Source: Thermodesulfobacteriota bacterium | GTDB lineage: Bacteria > Desulfobacterota > UBA8473 | Reading direction: 5' to 3' | NCBI GenBank assembly: GCA_040757775.1 | Contig: JBFLWQ010000010.1 | Span: 38,651 to 102,650, forward strand | Length of the DNA: 64,000 nucleotides | In this document: positions 16,519 to 25,671 of the stretch, one piece after another | Layout: each line of letters begins with the position of its first letter | Numbering within the stretch: the stretch's first letter is position 1 | The notes under the pieces: model-generated | Told to the model about the DNA's origin: nothing | The model's input: the letters and a program-made list of their open reading frames with translations, nothing else | Database searches by the model: none | Translations under genes and position numbers: made by a program

Positions 16519-17406
16519 CTATCTAAACAATCTCGGATGAATCAACCTTGCCAGCTCTTCCAATCCATCGATAATACGAGGGGATGGATGATCAACCAGA
16601 TCCGAGTCAATTATATAAATCCTTCCATTTTTTACTGCGGGGATGTTTTTCCACTTCATCCACTCTTTTTTCTTTCGCTCAAAACCACCACCCCTTTGCA
16701 TAGAAGATATAATAATAATATCAGGGGCATTGAGCAAAATTTGCTCCATGCTGTATTGGGGATACTTTACTTTATCGCTTCCAGATACATTCAAACCACC
16801 TGCCATCTTTATCAGGTCATTATGAAAAGTATCCTTGCCTACTGTTACTACAGGATTAATCCCGATCTGGAAGAAAACCCTTGGTCTTTCTATTCCTCTT
16901 GTACGACTCTCTACATAATTTACCCTGTTTTTCAACTCGTTAATAAGCCTATTAGCTCTGCCAACGCAACCGGTTATTCTCCCTATGTTATAAATAGTCT
17001 GAAAGACATCCTTTACACACCTAGGGTTTATTGCATAGACACTGTATCCCAGCCTTTCCAGTGTATCCACTGACTCTTTTTTATTTCCATCCGCTATACC
17101 TATTATTAAATCTGGCTTCAACGAGATAATCTTTTCTATGTTCAGGTTTATATAGCTTCCAACGTTCGGTTTCCTCTTTGCCTCATCAGGGTAGCTACTG
17201 AATTCCGTAACCCCTACAATTCTTTTCCCCACGTTCAGGAAATAAAGGGTCTCGGTGATGCTGGGAGCCAGAGAGACGATCCTCTTCGGGTCTGATGGAA
17301 TATCCACCCTTCTTCCCATCTCATCCACATAAGTTGCCGGGAAGGCGGTACCAACACCCATAATAACAAAAATGCATGCAAAAAATGATGTGATTATTGT
17401 CTTCAT
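16519..17406 (-). CDS. btuF: BtuF-type cobalamin-binding periplasmic protein
   Basis: Solute-binding protein that hands corrinoid to BtuCD. The 295-residue protein has a signal peptide (about 1-24, ending GTAFPA), then two lobes joined by a long helix. It shows the family start YVDEMGRRVDIPSDPKRIVSLAPSITE, VGVTEFSSYPDEAKRKPNVG and the IISLKPDLIIG segment. There is no lipobox cysteine, so it is probably soluble in the periplasm. It is the first gene of the leftward btuFCD operon and directly follows a cobalamin riboswitch with an intrinsic terminator, so cobalamin should repress it by transcription termination. Confidence 0.94.
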   Translation of the reverse strand: MKTIITSFFACIFVIMGVGTAFPATYVDEMGRRVDIPSDPKRIVSLAPSITETLYFLNVGKRIVGVTEFSSYPDEAKRKPNVGSYINLNIEKIISLKPDLIIGIADGNKKESVDTLERLGYSVYAINPRCVKDVFQTIYNIGRITGCVGRANRLINELKNRVNYVESRTRGIERPRVFFQIGINPVVTVGKDTFHNDLIKMAGGLNVSGSDKVKYPQYSMEQILLNAPDIIIISSMQRGGGFERKKKEWMKWKNIPAVKNGRIYIIDSDLVDHPSPRIIDGLEELARLIHPRLFR

Positions 17407-17427
17407 TTCACCTTAGAAAAAAGCAAT

Positions 17428-17460
17428 AAAAAAACCCTTAAATCCTTTTGGACTTAAGGG
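17428..17460 (-). terminator. Intrinsic terminator of the btuF riboswitch
   Basis: On the minus strand CCCTTAAGTCC and GGATTTAAGGG form a near-perfect stem around AAAA, followed by TTTTTTT. It lies between the aptamer (ending near 17515) and the btuF ATG, and is the likely expression platform. Confidence 0.85.
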
Positions 17461-17514
17461 CTGCACCCAGCTTACTTCACCCCCCTTTCCTGGAAGAAGA
17501 GGCAAGTCCTATTT

Positions 17515-17755
17515 TATAGGCAGGTCTTCTGACTCTCAGATCTCCCTACTCCCCACACCTTCCCGGCAGTTTTAAAACTACCAGTGGTTTTAAAACAGTT
17601 CAAAATTGGAAGTTAAAAGTCTTTTGATTCTTTAACCTTTAACTGTTCACTGTTCAACCTTGACTGTCTTTGTGGGTTTCGTCACTGATCACAGCGGCGG
17701 GACCGTCCCCGTTTTTTGGGGTTCCCTATTAAACCCTCTAAAGAGGGTACCTATA
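17515..17755 (-). promoter_or_regulatory. Cobalamin riboswitch of btuFCD
   Basis: The minus-strand RNA carries GACGGTCCCGCCGCTGTGA, CCACTGG, GCCGGGAAGGTGTGGGG and GAGTCAGAAGACCTGCC in the order of the B12 aptamer. TATAGG (17750-17755) pairs with CCTATA (17515-17520) as P1. As in the btuB copy, the centre is extended by an A/T-rich arm with CAGTGAACAGTTAAAGG-like repeats. A strong terminator follows. Confidence 0.93.
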
Positions 17756-17778
17756 TAATGTATCTATTTATTTGTTAT

Positions 17779-17807
17779 TTTTTACCAAATTTACCTGAGA
17801 ATGTCAA
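17779..17807 (-). promoter_or_regulatory. Probable promoter of the btuFCD riboswitch
   Basis: Minus-strand TTGACA (17802-17807), 17-nt spacer, TAAAAA (17779-17784). Transcription would begin some 15-20 nt before the riboswitch P1 helix, as expected. Confidence 0.6.
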
Positions 17808-17919
17808 TAAAAAAATTGAGTCGGACTGAAAGATAGACGGACATCCCTATCAAATATCTTTGAATTTGACCTATTCATTACGAAAATGCTGGGATAGTTC
17901 TGGATTTTCTATTTTTTCA

Positions 17920-17949
17920 TTGACACACATCCTTTTATAATGTTAGATT
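17920..17949 (+). promoter_or_regulatory. Candidate promoter of the cyclase gene
   Basis: TTGACA (17920-17925) and TAGATT (17944-17949) are separated by 18 nt, some 65 nt before the ATG at 18014. The same TAGATT -10 box recurs at the next gene. Confidence 0.45.
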
Positions 17950-18013
17950 CTTCTGGAATTACAATGTGTTGGACAATGAATAAAAACTGGGGCACAGAAA
18001 TAAGGAGCACCCA

Positions 18014-20554
18014 TTGAATCTTAAAAAAAGACTGCGGGAAGTATCGATAGAAAAGAAGAATCTCAGGTACAGGCTCCCTGTCATATTTGCCTTTTTTTTC
18101 TTTGCTCCCATTATCAGCTTCTTCTATATGAGTCTGAAGTATAATATCCTGGAAGATGAATATATCGCTCTATTTTTTCTCCTCTTTCTTACTTCTTCAC
18201 TGTTTGGGTTTGTTTTAATTCGGAGGATATTCGATCAAGTTTCTACAATTTCTAAAAATATAGCAGAAAATATTACAAAAGAAATTTCCGGTTTCTACCA
18301 ACCCGGGGCTACAAACGAACTAAACGGAATCGTACAATCTTTCCGTGCCCTAGAAAAGGAACTCAGGATAAACTTTGAACAGATTAACAAACAAGAGACG
18401 CAGATTACCACCCTCAAAGAATTGTCGGACCTTTGTTATGTGACCTTCGATACAGAAGACATTCTCCATATCGCCCTGGAACGGGCATTAAAGATGGTAA
18501 ATGCCGATATAGGATCTGTTTTAATTCTGGAAGACCCCCATAAGGAAGCATTTGTCGTCCATTCCTATTTTGGACCTGGAGAAATCCTAAAAAAGGGGGA
18601 TAGGATTGATTTTTACACCAGTATCGCCAAATTTGCGGTTATTAATAGATCCCCCCTCCTGGTTGAAGATATCGAAAAGGATACCCGCTTTGGTCGGGAA
18701 AACCGTCCTCACTATGGAACAAAATCTTTCCTATGTATGCCTTTGAAAAGTATCCATGATATCTTTGGAGTTTTGACCCTTTCCCGGGGTAAAATGGCAC
18801 TCCCATTTACCCCGGAAGATGCCAACATCTTGACCTCCCTTTTAAGCAATGCTGCCTTCACATATGACAATATTCAGCTGATTAAGAAAAACAGGGAGAA
18901 GGTTCAGCAGATCAAAACACTGGAAAATATCTTTAAGCTTCTGAATTCCAGCCTTCGGGAAAGTGAACTTTTTCACGCCCTCTTGAACGAATTTAGAGAT
19001 GAGGTCCCCTTTGATCTGGTCCTTTTGATGACGCGGATGAAAAACATGCCGGACAGAATCTCCCTTCTGGATTTTGTTGCCTTTATGCCCACAAATCTCT
19101 CACGGAATTCAGAATACTACTTTATAGGTTCTGTCTTCGACCGGGTCATCAAACAGGAAAACACCCTGTCTTTACCGGGTACAACTAATTTAAACTACCC
19201 TATAGAACAAGAGCTATTTGGGAAACAGGGACTGAAAACAGTTGTTTTATCTCCTCTAAAGATGGGAGGGAAAGTAATAGGGATACTTGCCGTTGGATCT
19301 CTCCGCCCGGGCATTTTGCAGGGAACAGAATACCAAATCATCCAGATGGCATTTACCCTTACCTTAGCTATAGAGCAAAACCGTTTGACTTCCTCTATCA
19401 TGAAGCGAGACCAGGAAATGGAAGCAATCAAACAGATCGGAGGGATACTGGCTTCCTCCACCTTTGACATGGATAAAGTCCTGAAACATACGATGGAAAT
19501 GATTGAGGAGATTATGGACGTGGAAGCAGGTTCTCTGTTATTTCTGAATAAAAACGAACTCGAATTTAAGGCTGCCTTTAACCTTGATTTCGATGCACTT
19601 CATAATTTTCGACCTAAACTCGGACAGGGAATTGTTGGTTATTCCGCCGCTCGCGGGGAGCCGGTTCTGGTAAGAGATATTCAAACTTCCCAGTATTATG
19701 ATCCGGAATTTGACCGGCGGACAGGTTTTAAAACCCGGTCCGTATTATGTGTGCCCATAATCTCCCAGGGAAAGGTTATTGGGGTTATCGAGGTCATTAA
19801 CCGGCAGCACAGTATTTTTGATACCAATGATCTTCAACTCTTGCAATCGATTGCCACCTCAGTCAGCATTGCCATAGAAAACTCACGGCTTTACCAGGAA
19901 ACATTGTCCATGGCAGAACATGAACGGGCAATTCGCAATATGTTTCAGAAGTTTGTGCCTAAGGAGATTGTGGACAAAATCACCTATGATTCTTCGGGGG
20001 AAAAACCAGTGATCGATGAATTGAAAACGTTAACTTTACTCAATATCGATATCCGGAATTTTTCCACCCTTGCCAGCAGCATCGGTCCTCAAAAGACCGT
20101 GTCGATTTTAAACCATTTTTTTTCCGCTATGGGAGACATCGTCTTCAAGTATAATGGGATCGTGGATAAGTACCTGGGAGATGGTTTTCTGGCTGTTTTT
20201 GGGGCTCCGATTTTAAGCACCTCTGATGCGGATAATGCCCTTTCCGCGGCACTGGAAATGAAAAAAACCCTCGAAGTTATAAACAAATATTTATTCAACG
20301 AAATTGAAATTACCCTGACAATTGGGATCAGTATTCATACCGGAGAAGCCGTAGTAGGAAATATTGGTTTTGATAAAAAAATGGATTACACGGTAATCGG
20401 AGATTCGGTCAATATTGTCTTCAGGTTGCAGGAACTCACCAAGAACATACCAAACGCTATTTTAATAAGCGAAAAGACCCGCCGGGCAGTCATGAACTCA
20501 ATTCTGGATGTAAGGGAAATTGGAAAGTATAATGCCGGGCATATCCTTGGTTAA
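18014..20554 (+). CDS. Membrane GAF-domain class III adenylate/guanylate cyclase with shortened C-terminus
   Basis: An 846-residue signalling enzyme: two membrane helices (about 22-43 and 50-71), three GAF-type sensor regions (about 135-290, 305-455 and 470-625), then a class III nucleotide cyclase domain (about 645-835). The cyclase keeps the two metal Asp residues D679 (LLNIDIRNF) and D723 (YLGDGFLAVFG), the VVGNIG strand and TVIGDSVNIVFR with Asn800 and Arg804, so it looks catalytic; ATP over GTP is suggested by D797 but not settled. Translation stops at TAA 20552-20554 after NAGHILG. The same frame continues LKIYELLGQQ to a TAG at 20623; LKIYELL is the usual cyclase end, so the stop appears to be a recent nonsense change. 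The missing tail is 22 residues. Confidence 0.9.
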   Translation: MNLKKRLREVSIEKKNLRYRLPVIFAFFFFAPIISFFYMSLKYNILEDEYIALFFLLFLTSSLFGFVLIRRIFDQVSTISKNIAENITKEISGFYQPGATNELNGIVQSFRALEKELRINFEQINKQETQITTLKELSDLCYVTFDTEDILHIALERALKMVNADIGSVLILEDPHKEAFVVHSYFGPGEILKKGDRIDFYTSIAKFAVINRSPLLVEDIEKDTRFGRENRPHYGTKSFLCMPLKSIHDIFGVLTLSRGKMALPFTPEDANILTSLLSNAAFTYDNIQLIKKNREKVQQIKTLENIFKLLNSSLRESELFHALLNEFRDEVPFDLVLLMTRMKNMPDRISLLDFVAFMPTNLSRNSEYYFIGSVFDRVIKQENTLSLPGTTNLNYPIEQELFGKQGLKTVVLSPLKMGGKVIGILAVGSLRPGILQGTEYQIIQMAFTLTLAIEQNRLTSSIMKRDQEMEAIKQIGGILASSTFDMDKVLKHTMEMIEEIMDVEAGSLLFLNKNELEFKAAFNLDFDALHNFRPKLGQGIVGYSAARGEPVLVRDIQTSQYYDPEFDRRTGFKTRSVLCVPIISQGKVIGVIEVINRQHSIFDTNDLQLLQSIATSVSIAIENSRLYQETLSMAEHERAIRNMFQKFVPKEIVDKITYDSSGEKPVIDELKTLTLLNIDIRNFSTLASSIGPQKTVSILNHFFSAMGDIVFKYNGIVDKYLGDGFLAVFGAPILSTSDADNALSAALEMKKTLEVINKYLFNEIEITLTIGISIHTGEAVVGNIGFDKKMDYTVIGDSVNIVFRLQELTKNIPNAILISEKTRRAVMNSILDVREIGKYNAGHILG

Positions 20555-20640
20555 TTAAAGATTTATGAACTCCTGGGACAACAGGACAACGTTAAAAGTC
20601 TCATGGAAAACAGAGCTATATAGCACAATAAATTATAGTC

Positions 20641-20669
20641 TTGACTAAAATAGTGAGCTGATATAGATT
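20641..20669 (+). promoter_or_regulatory. Candidate promoter of the ene-reductase gene
   Basis: TTGACT (20641-20646), 17-nt spacer, TAGATT (20664-20669), about 54 nt upstream of the ATG at 20723. Confidence 0.5.
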
Positions 20670-20722
20670 CAAATATTATATTTATTATTATACCGCATAG
20701 ATAACTTCTATAAGGAGGACAT

Positions 20723-22651
20723 ATGAATACATTGCAATTTAAAAGGTTATTCGAGCCAATAAATATAGGACCCATGACCATCAAGAATCGCTTTGTCATG
20801 TCGCCCATGGGGACTGTTTTTTCAAGAGACGTCAATGAAGCCCACCAGCGGCGGTTAGCTTACTACGAGGCAAGGGCAAAGGGTGGTACCGGGATGATCA
20901 TCGTTGAGGCTTCAGCTGTGGACCCCAGGGGAGCTGTGCTTCCTGGAATGATATGTAATTATGACGACAAATTTCTTCATATATTGGAAGGCTATGCTGA
21001 GACAGTCAAAAAGCATGGGGCAAAGGCTGTAATACAACTCGCCCATGGAGGAGGAGCGACGAATTCCGCTATAAGCGGTATGACACCTGTAGCACCTTCT
21101 CCTGTTGCCCCCAGGCCAGGGGGAGAGATCCCGCGTGAGCTGACTATCCCTGAAATAAAGGAAATTGTTGAGAGTTTCGGAGAGGCTGCCCTCAGGGCCA
21201 AAAAGGCAGGTTTTGACGGTGTAGAGTTGCACGGTGCCCATGCCTATCTGTTTGTCCAGTTCTTTACCCCTGCATTCAACAAAAGGACAGATGAATACGG
21301 CGGTTCTCTGGAAAACAGGGCAAGATTCTATGTGGAAGTATTTCAATCCATCAGAGATAAGGTCGGACCTGATTTTCCCGTGTGGTCTCGTATAAATGCA
21401 TGTCACTTTAACCTCGATGGCGGTATTACCTTAGAGGACTCAAAGAAACTGGTAAAAATGATGGAAGAGGTTGGAGCCAGTGCGGTGAATGTTTCTTGCT
21501 ACGGTATAGGAAAAGACAACTTCATAAATTGTACCAGCACCCCTGGTGGTCTGGTCTATTTGGCAGATGCCATAAAAAAGGAAACAAACCTGCCCGTAAT
21601 AGCCATCGGGATGATGACGCCTGAGACAGGAGAAAGGGTTCTCGAAGAGGGGAAAGCCGATCTTATCGCATTCGCAAGGGGCTTTTTATGTGATCCGGAG
21701 ATCCCCAATAAGGCAAAAGCAGGAAAAACAGAAGATATAGTACCGTGCATCGCTTGTTTCAGGTGTTTGCAGGAAATGATCTTTAAGCTGAATCCCTTAA
21801 TGTGTTCCGTAAATGCCTCACTTGGCCGTGAGAAAGAGTGCGAGATAAAACCGGCGGAAAAGAGGAAAAAGGTCATGGTTGTCGGGAGCGGACCTGCCGG
21901 TATTGAAGCTTCCAGGGTTGCCGCCCTGAGGGGTCATGATATCACCTTATACGAGAAGGAAAAGGAACTGGGGGGACAGATTAGACAGGCAAGTATCCCT
22001 CCAGGGAAAGAAAGATTCAAAGCCTACTTAGAATATTTGAGAACTCAGGCAAAAAAACACGGGATTCAGGTACAGGTCGGTACAAATGTAACAGCCGATC
22101 TGGTTGAAAAGGAAAAGCCGGATGCTGTTGTCATCGCAACTGGTGGTATACCTTTACTCCCTGAAATATCAGGTATAGACATGTCAAGGATTGTCACTGC
22201 TGGCGATGTCCTTCTGGGAAAGGTAAAAACCGGGGAAAAGGTTCTAATAATAGGAGGCGGGTTAGTTGGTTGTGAGACGGCACACCATCTTATGGACAAA
22301 GGGAAAAAGATAACGATAACGGAGATATTGGATGCGATGGCAACCCAGAGGATACCCTTTATAAGGGAGGCATTTCTGGAAGAACTTGAAAAGAATGGAG
22401 TGGACCTATTGACAGGGGTTACCTACAAAGAAATTGTAGATAAAGGGGTCATTCTTATTGACAACAAGGGTAAGGAAAGGATGATAGAGGCGGATACGAT
22501 TATTCTGGCTGCAGGTGCCAAACCTGATGACAAACTATACGAAGAAATCAAAGGTAAGGTCAAAGAGGTTTACAGGGCAGGGGACTGTATTGAGCCAAGG
22601 CTGATAGGGGAAGCGGTTCAAGAAGGGATGCATATAGGGATGAGTCTTTAG
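20723..22651 (+). CDS. Fe-S/FMN/FAD ene-reductase (2,4-dienoyl-CoA reductase / NADH:flavin oxidoreductase family)
   Basis: A 642-residue FadH-like oxidoreductase. Residues ~8-335 form an Old Yellow Enzyme TIM barrel (LFEPINIGPMTIKNRFVMSPMGT, HGAHAYLFVQFFTPAFNKR, DEYGGSLENRARF). A four-cysteine [4Fe-4S] motif follows at about 345-375 (CIACFRCLQ ... LMCSVN). A FAD/NAD(P) module (about 385-640) has GSGPAGIEASRVAALRGH and IIGGGLVGCETAHHL, and the end GDCIEP/IGEAVQEG. Such enzymes reduce C=C bonds of dienoyl-CoA, trimethylamine-type or other substrates; the substrate cannot be fixed from sequence, but dienoyl-CoA or aromatic-derived enoates fit the acyl-CoA genes of the window. AAGGAGGA lies 5-6 nt before the ATG. 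It appears monocistronic. Confidence 0.9.
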   Translation: MNTLQFKRLFEPINIGPMTIKNRFVMSPMGTVFSRDVNEAHQRRLAYYEARAKGGTGMIIVEASAVDPRGAVLPGMICNYDDKFLHILEGYAETVKKHGAKAVIQLAHGGGATNSAISGMTPVAPSPVAPRPGGEIPRELTIPEIKEIVESFGEAALRAKKAGFDGVELHGAHAYLFVQFFTPAFNKRTDEYGGSLENRARFYVEVFQSIRDKVGPDFPVWSRINACHFNLDGGITLEDSKKLVKMMEEVGASAVNVSCYGIGKDNFINCTSTPGGLVYLADAIKKETNLPVIAIGMMTPETGERVLEEGKADLIAFARGFLCDPEIPNKAKAGKTEDIVPCIACFRCLQEMIFKLNPLMCSVNASLGREKECEIKPAEKRKKVMVVGSGPAGIEASRVAALRGHDITLYEKEKELGGQIRQASIPPGKERFKAYLEYLRTQAKKHGIQVQVGTNVTADLVEKEKPDAVVIATGGIPLLPEISGIDMSRIVTAGDVLLGKVKTGEKVLIIGGGLVGCETAHHLMDKGKKITITEILDAMATQRIPFIREAFLEELEKNGVDLLTGVTYKEIVDKGVILIDNKGKERMIEADTIILAAGAKPDDKLYEEIKGKVKEVYRAGDCIEPRLIGEAVQEGMHIGMSL

Positions 22652-22712
22652 ACAACCCCTTATTCGAAAAAGAGAAAATGGGCAGATTGTTAATAAAAAA
22701 TATAGAAGGGAG

Positions 22713-23639
22713 TTAGGCTGAAGCTGGTACCTGTTTCAATAATTCAAAAGAGGGAACATTGTATCTGTCAAATTCTTCGTTATAAACCTCTATCAGCTTC
22801 CAGTTCTTTTTATTAGAGATAACCTTTTTCATCAACCTATAATTTAGAGAATGGCCCGATTTGTAAGCTATAAGATGGCCAATAACAGGAACACCTAGCA
22901 AGCTGAGGTCTCCGATAGAATCCAGTATTTTATGGCGAACAAATTCATCGTGGAATCTTAAGCCATCCTCATTTATAATCCTAAAATCCCCCACAACAAT
23001 TGCATTATCCAGAGAACCCCCTTTTGCTAAACCATTTGCCTTGAGAACTTCAACATCCTTTAAGAAACCAAAAGTACGAGCCCTGGATATTTCTCTCTCA
23101 AAAGTCCCGTTACAGAATTTCGCAGAGTAGGATTGATTTGCTATAAGAGGATGATCAAAATCCACGGTATATGTAATTTTAAGCCCTTTAAAAGGGGCTA
23201 AAATAACCCTCTTATCTCCATCGGAAACCTTTATAACCCTTTTTATTACTAGAAATTTTTTAGGCTTTTTTTGAGCTCTAATACCAGCAGTTTTCAAAAG
23301 ATAGACAAAGGGAGAAGCACTGCCATCCATAATAGGTACTTCGGAGGAATCAATCTCCACTAGCACATTATCTATTCCAAGTCCCATGAATGCTGCTAAT
23401 AAATGTTCAACAGTAGATATCTTTACTCCATTATATCCAAGGGTTGTAGCGAATTTTGTGTCAACAACACTTGCCGCATTAGCCTTAATCTCCACAGGCT
23501 CCGGTGTATCTGTCCTTAAAAATATAATTCCATGATCTACGTTTGCTGGTCTAATGGTAACGTTTACCTTTTTTCCCAAATGCAGCCCAATACCCGTAAA
23601 ACTTATCTGTCTAGCAATTGTCTTCTGATACATAAGCAA
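22713..23639 (-). CDS. lpxC: LpxC, UDP-3-O-acyl-N-acetylglucosamine deacetylase
   Basis: Zinc amidase that commits UDP-acyl-GlcNAc to lipid A synthesis, so the cell makes LPS. The 308-residue protein retains the zinc ligands H79 (STVEHLLAAF), H236 and D240 (DEFVRHKILDSIGDL), and the catalytic H263 (KSGHSLN). These correspond to E. coli H79, H238, D242 and H265. The RARTFGF motif is also present. ATG at 23639 or the one two codons later could start. It is a lone minus-strand gene here, not in the usual ftsZ cluster, with an A/T-rich 315-nt upstream region. Confidence 0.97.
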   Translation of the reverse strand: MLMYQKTIARQISFTGIGLHLGKKVNVTIRPANVDHGIIFLRTDTPEPVEIKANAASVVDTKFATTLGYNGVKISTVEHLLAAFMGLGIDNVLVEIDSSEVPIMDGSASPFVYLLKTAGIRAQKKPKKFLVIKRVIKVSDGDKRVILAPFKGLKITYTVDFDHPLIANQSYSAKFCNGTFEREISRARTFGFLKDVEVLKANGLAKGGSLDNAIVVGDFRIINEDGLRFHDEFVRHKILDSIGDLSLLGVPVIGHLIAYKSGHSLNYRLMKKVISNKKNWKLIEVYNEEFDRYNVPSFELLKQVPASA

Positions 23640-23954
23640 AGATTCCTTAAATAAAAATTTAATAACTTAAGCTTGCAACATTTATGCCCAATTAACTAAA
23701 ACAAACACTACTTTCCCTTAAATTAATTCCATATATTTATTATTAATACAACAAAAACAACATACTACACTATTTAAAATTTGCGGAGTAGAGACATTTT
23801 TTTTTACACTACATTCCCTTTTAAGTAGACACCATGTATATTAAACAACACACTTTTATGCTAACTGATGTATTTTTACAACAGCGTTTTGTCTGAAGAT
23901 TATCCTCCTTGCTCACCTTCTAAAAAGATAAAAGAACAAGGTCAAAAGGATAGT
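23640..23954. other. A/T-rich gap between queH and lpxC
   Basis: No gene or stable hairpin is visible. Since both neighbours read leftward, the lpxC promoter must lie here; a weak TTGACC-17 nt-TAGAAG pair on the minus strand near 23920-23943 is the best candidate, though I would not rely on it. Confidence 0.35.
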
Positions 23955-24491
23955 TTATGCATTCTTTTTGAGATACCTTTCCTTTTCGCTGTAAATACAG
24001 CCACAGTAATGCTGACGATATAATCCCAGATCCTTTGATATCTCTATGCCGTCATTCCATCCCTCGCGAAAGTCCCTATAGTAAAATTTAACCCTATACT
24101 CGCTGGCCAATCCCTCCCCAATTTCTTTTACCTTTTCATGCTTCTGAAATTTACTATATAACAGGGTTGTGGTGAAAAAGTCGAATTTTTCTCTCTTTGC
24201 CAACTGAGCTGCTCGTTCCAAACGGGTATAATAACAATACAAGCACCGTTCATTTTCCCTAAAAACCACATTTTGCAAGAACTCTTCCAGTGCATATTCA
24301 TTATGGTAAATCATCTTTAAATTAATCTTGTCCGAATATTCTTCCACAGCTTTAAGCCTTCTTCTGTATTCTTGATAAGGATGAATATTCGGGTTATAAA
24401 AGAACCCAAAGACCTCTATACCCTCTTTCTTCAGTTCTTGGACAGGATAAATAGTACAGTTTGCACAACAGACGTGAAGCAATATCTTCAT
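23955..24491 (-). CDS. queH: QueH, epoxyqueuosine reductase
   Basis: Last step of queuosine tRNA modification: reduces epoxyqueuosine to queuosine, replacing QueG, and common in anaerobes. The 178-residue protein (former DUF208) has the N-terminal LLHVCCANCTIYP with C8, C9 and C12, the internal ERCLYCYYTRLE pair and the C-terminal QHYCGCIYSE cysteines. Together these supply the Fe-S cluster and metal ligands of this family. The TTTLLYSKFQKH segment is also typical. It lies 11 nt downstream of the acyl-CoA dehydrogenase on the minus strand, so it may be read from that operon. Confidence 0.95.
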   Translation of the reverse strand: MKILLHVCCANCTIYPVQELKKEGIEVFGFFYNPNIHPYQEYRRRLKAVEEYSDKINLKMIYHNEYALEEFLQNVVFRENERCLYCYYTRLERAAQLAKREKFDFFTTTLLYSKFQKHEKVKEIGEGLASEYRVKFYYRDFREGWNDGIEISKDLGLYRQHYCGCIYSEKERYLKKNA

Positions 24492-24502
24492 AGAAAATCA
24501 CA

Positions 24503-25636
24503 TCACCTTAACAATTCTCTCGCAATAACTACCCTTTGAATCTGGTTGGTTCCTTCAACGATCTGTCCTACCTTGGCCTCCCTCATATATCTTTCAACAG
24601 TGTAATCCTTCATATATCCATATCCACCCAGGATCTGGACAGCATCGGTTGTTACCTTCATGGCTACATCTGTGGCGAATCTCTTTGCCATGGCAGCCTC
24701 TTTCGTTACCTTAAGTCCTTGATCTTTCATATAAGCAGCTTTGTAGACGAGAAGTCTTGCAGCTTCAATTTCTGTAGCCATGTCCGCAAGCATAAATTGA
24801 ATCCCCTGAAACTCGGAGATGGGTTTGCCGAACTGGACTCGCTCTTTGGAATAACTCAACGCCTTGTCTAAGGCTGCCTGAGCAAGACCTACAGATATTG
24901 CACCTATGTTTATCCTCCCCCCATCGAGGGCCTCCATTATCATCTTGAAACCCTTACCTTCATCACCTAAAAGATGTTCCTTAGAAACGATACAATCATC
25001 AAATATCAGCTCCCTTGTAGGGTAAGAGCACATCCCCATCTTTTTTTCTATCTTACCAAAGGAAAAACCATGGGTCCCCTTTTCAACGACAAAAATACTG
25101 GCTCCAGAAGCCCCTTTTTCTTTATCAGTTTTTGCCACCACGGTATAAATATCGGCTTCTCCACCGGCGCTGATGAAGATTTTGCTCCCATTCAGGACAT
25201 AACCATCACCTTTCTTTTCTGCAGAGGTCTGAATGGCTGCTGCATCAGAGCCAGCATTGGGTTCTGTGAGGGCAAAACCCCCGAACATATCCCCTTTAGC
25301 CAGGGGTATTACCCATCTTCTTCTCTGTTCTTCATTCCCGTTTTTATAAATGAGAAAGCAAACAAGATTGTTAATCGAAACATAACTCATAGCCCTGTAC
25401 GTTTTTCCAAGTTCTTCATATATTATGGCAGATGACAGGAATCCCATATTAGTACCGCCGTACTCTTCAGGGCATGTCATGCCAAAGAGCCCCAGTTCCG
25501 CTATCTTTTTAAAGGCTCCCCTGGGAAAAATCTCTTTCTCTTCCCACTCATCAACATAAGGAGCTAACTCTTTCTCTGCAAAGTTTTTAACCATCCTCTT
25601 TACGGCTTCCTGTTCTTCTGTCAATTTAAAGATCAC
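24503..25636 (-). CDS. Acyl-CoA dehydrogenase (short/medium-chain type)
   Basis: FAD flavoprotein that makes the alpha-beta double bond in acyl-CoA, passing electrons to ETF. The 377 residues have the standard three-part fold: helical N-domain (PEEYGGTNMGFL), beta domain with FALTEPNAGSDAAAIQT and the FISAGG segment, and the C-terminal helical domain ending AKVGQIVEGTNQIQRVVIARELLR. The Glu of EGTNQIQR is the catalytic base. The substrate chain cannot be told from sequence. It lies 35 nt downstream of a CoA-transferase gene on the minus strand and upstream of queH, forming an acyl-CoA processing pair. Confidence 0.95.
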   Translation of the reverse strand: MIFKLTEEQEAVKRMVKNFAEKELAPYVDEWEEKEIFPRGAFKKIAELGLFGMTCPEEYGGTNMGFLSSAIIYEELGKTYRAMSYVSINNLVCFLIYKNGNEEQRRRWVIPLAKGDMFGGFALTEPNAGSDAAAIQTSAEKKGDGYVLNGSKIFISAGGEADIYTVVAKTDKEKGASGASIFVVEKGTHGFSFGKIEKKMGMCSYPTRELIFDDCIVSKEHLLGDEGKGFKMIMEALDGGRINIGAISVGLAQAALDKALSYSKERVQFGKPISEFQGIQFMLADMATEIEAARLLVYKAAYMKDQGLKVTKEAAMAKRFATDVAMKVTTDAVQILGGYGYMKDYTVERYMREAKVGQIVEGTNQIQRVVIARELLR

Positions 25637-25671
25637 CCTGTACCTCCAATAATATATATTAATATTATAAA

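Noticed and set aside
16495..17073. 192-codon plus-strand frame opposite btuF
   Set aside because: Fully antisense to btuF, with no domain.
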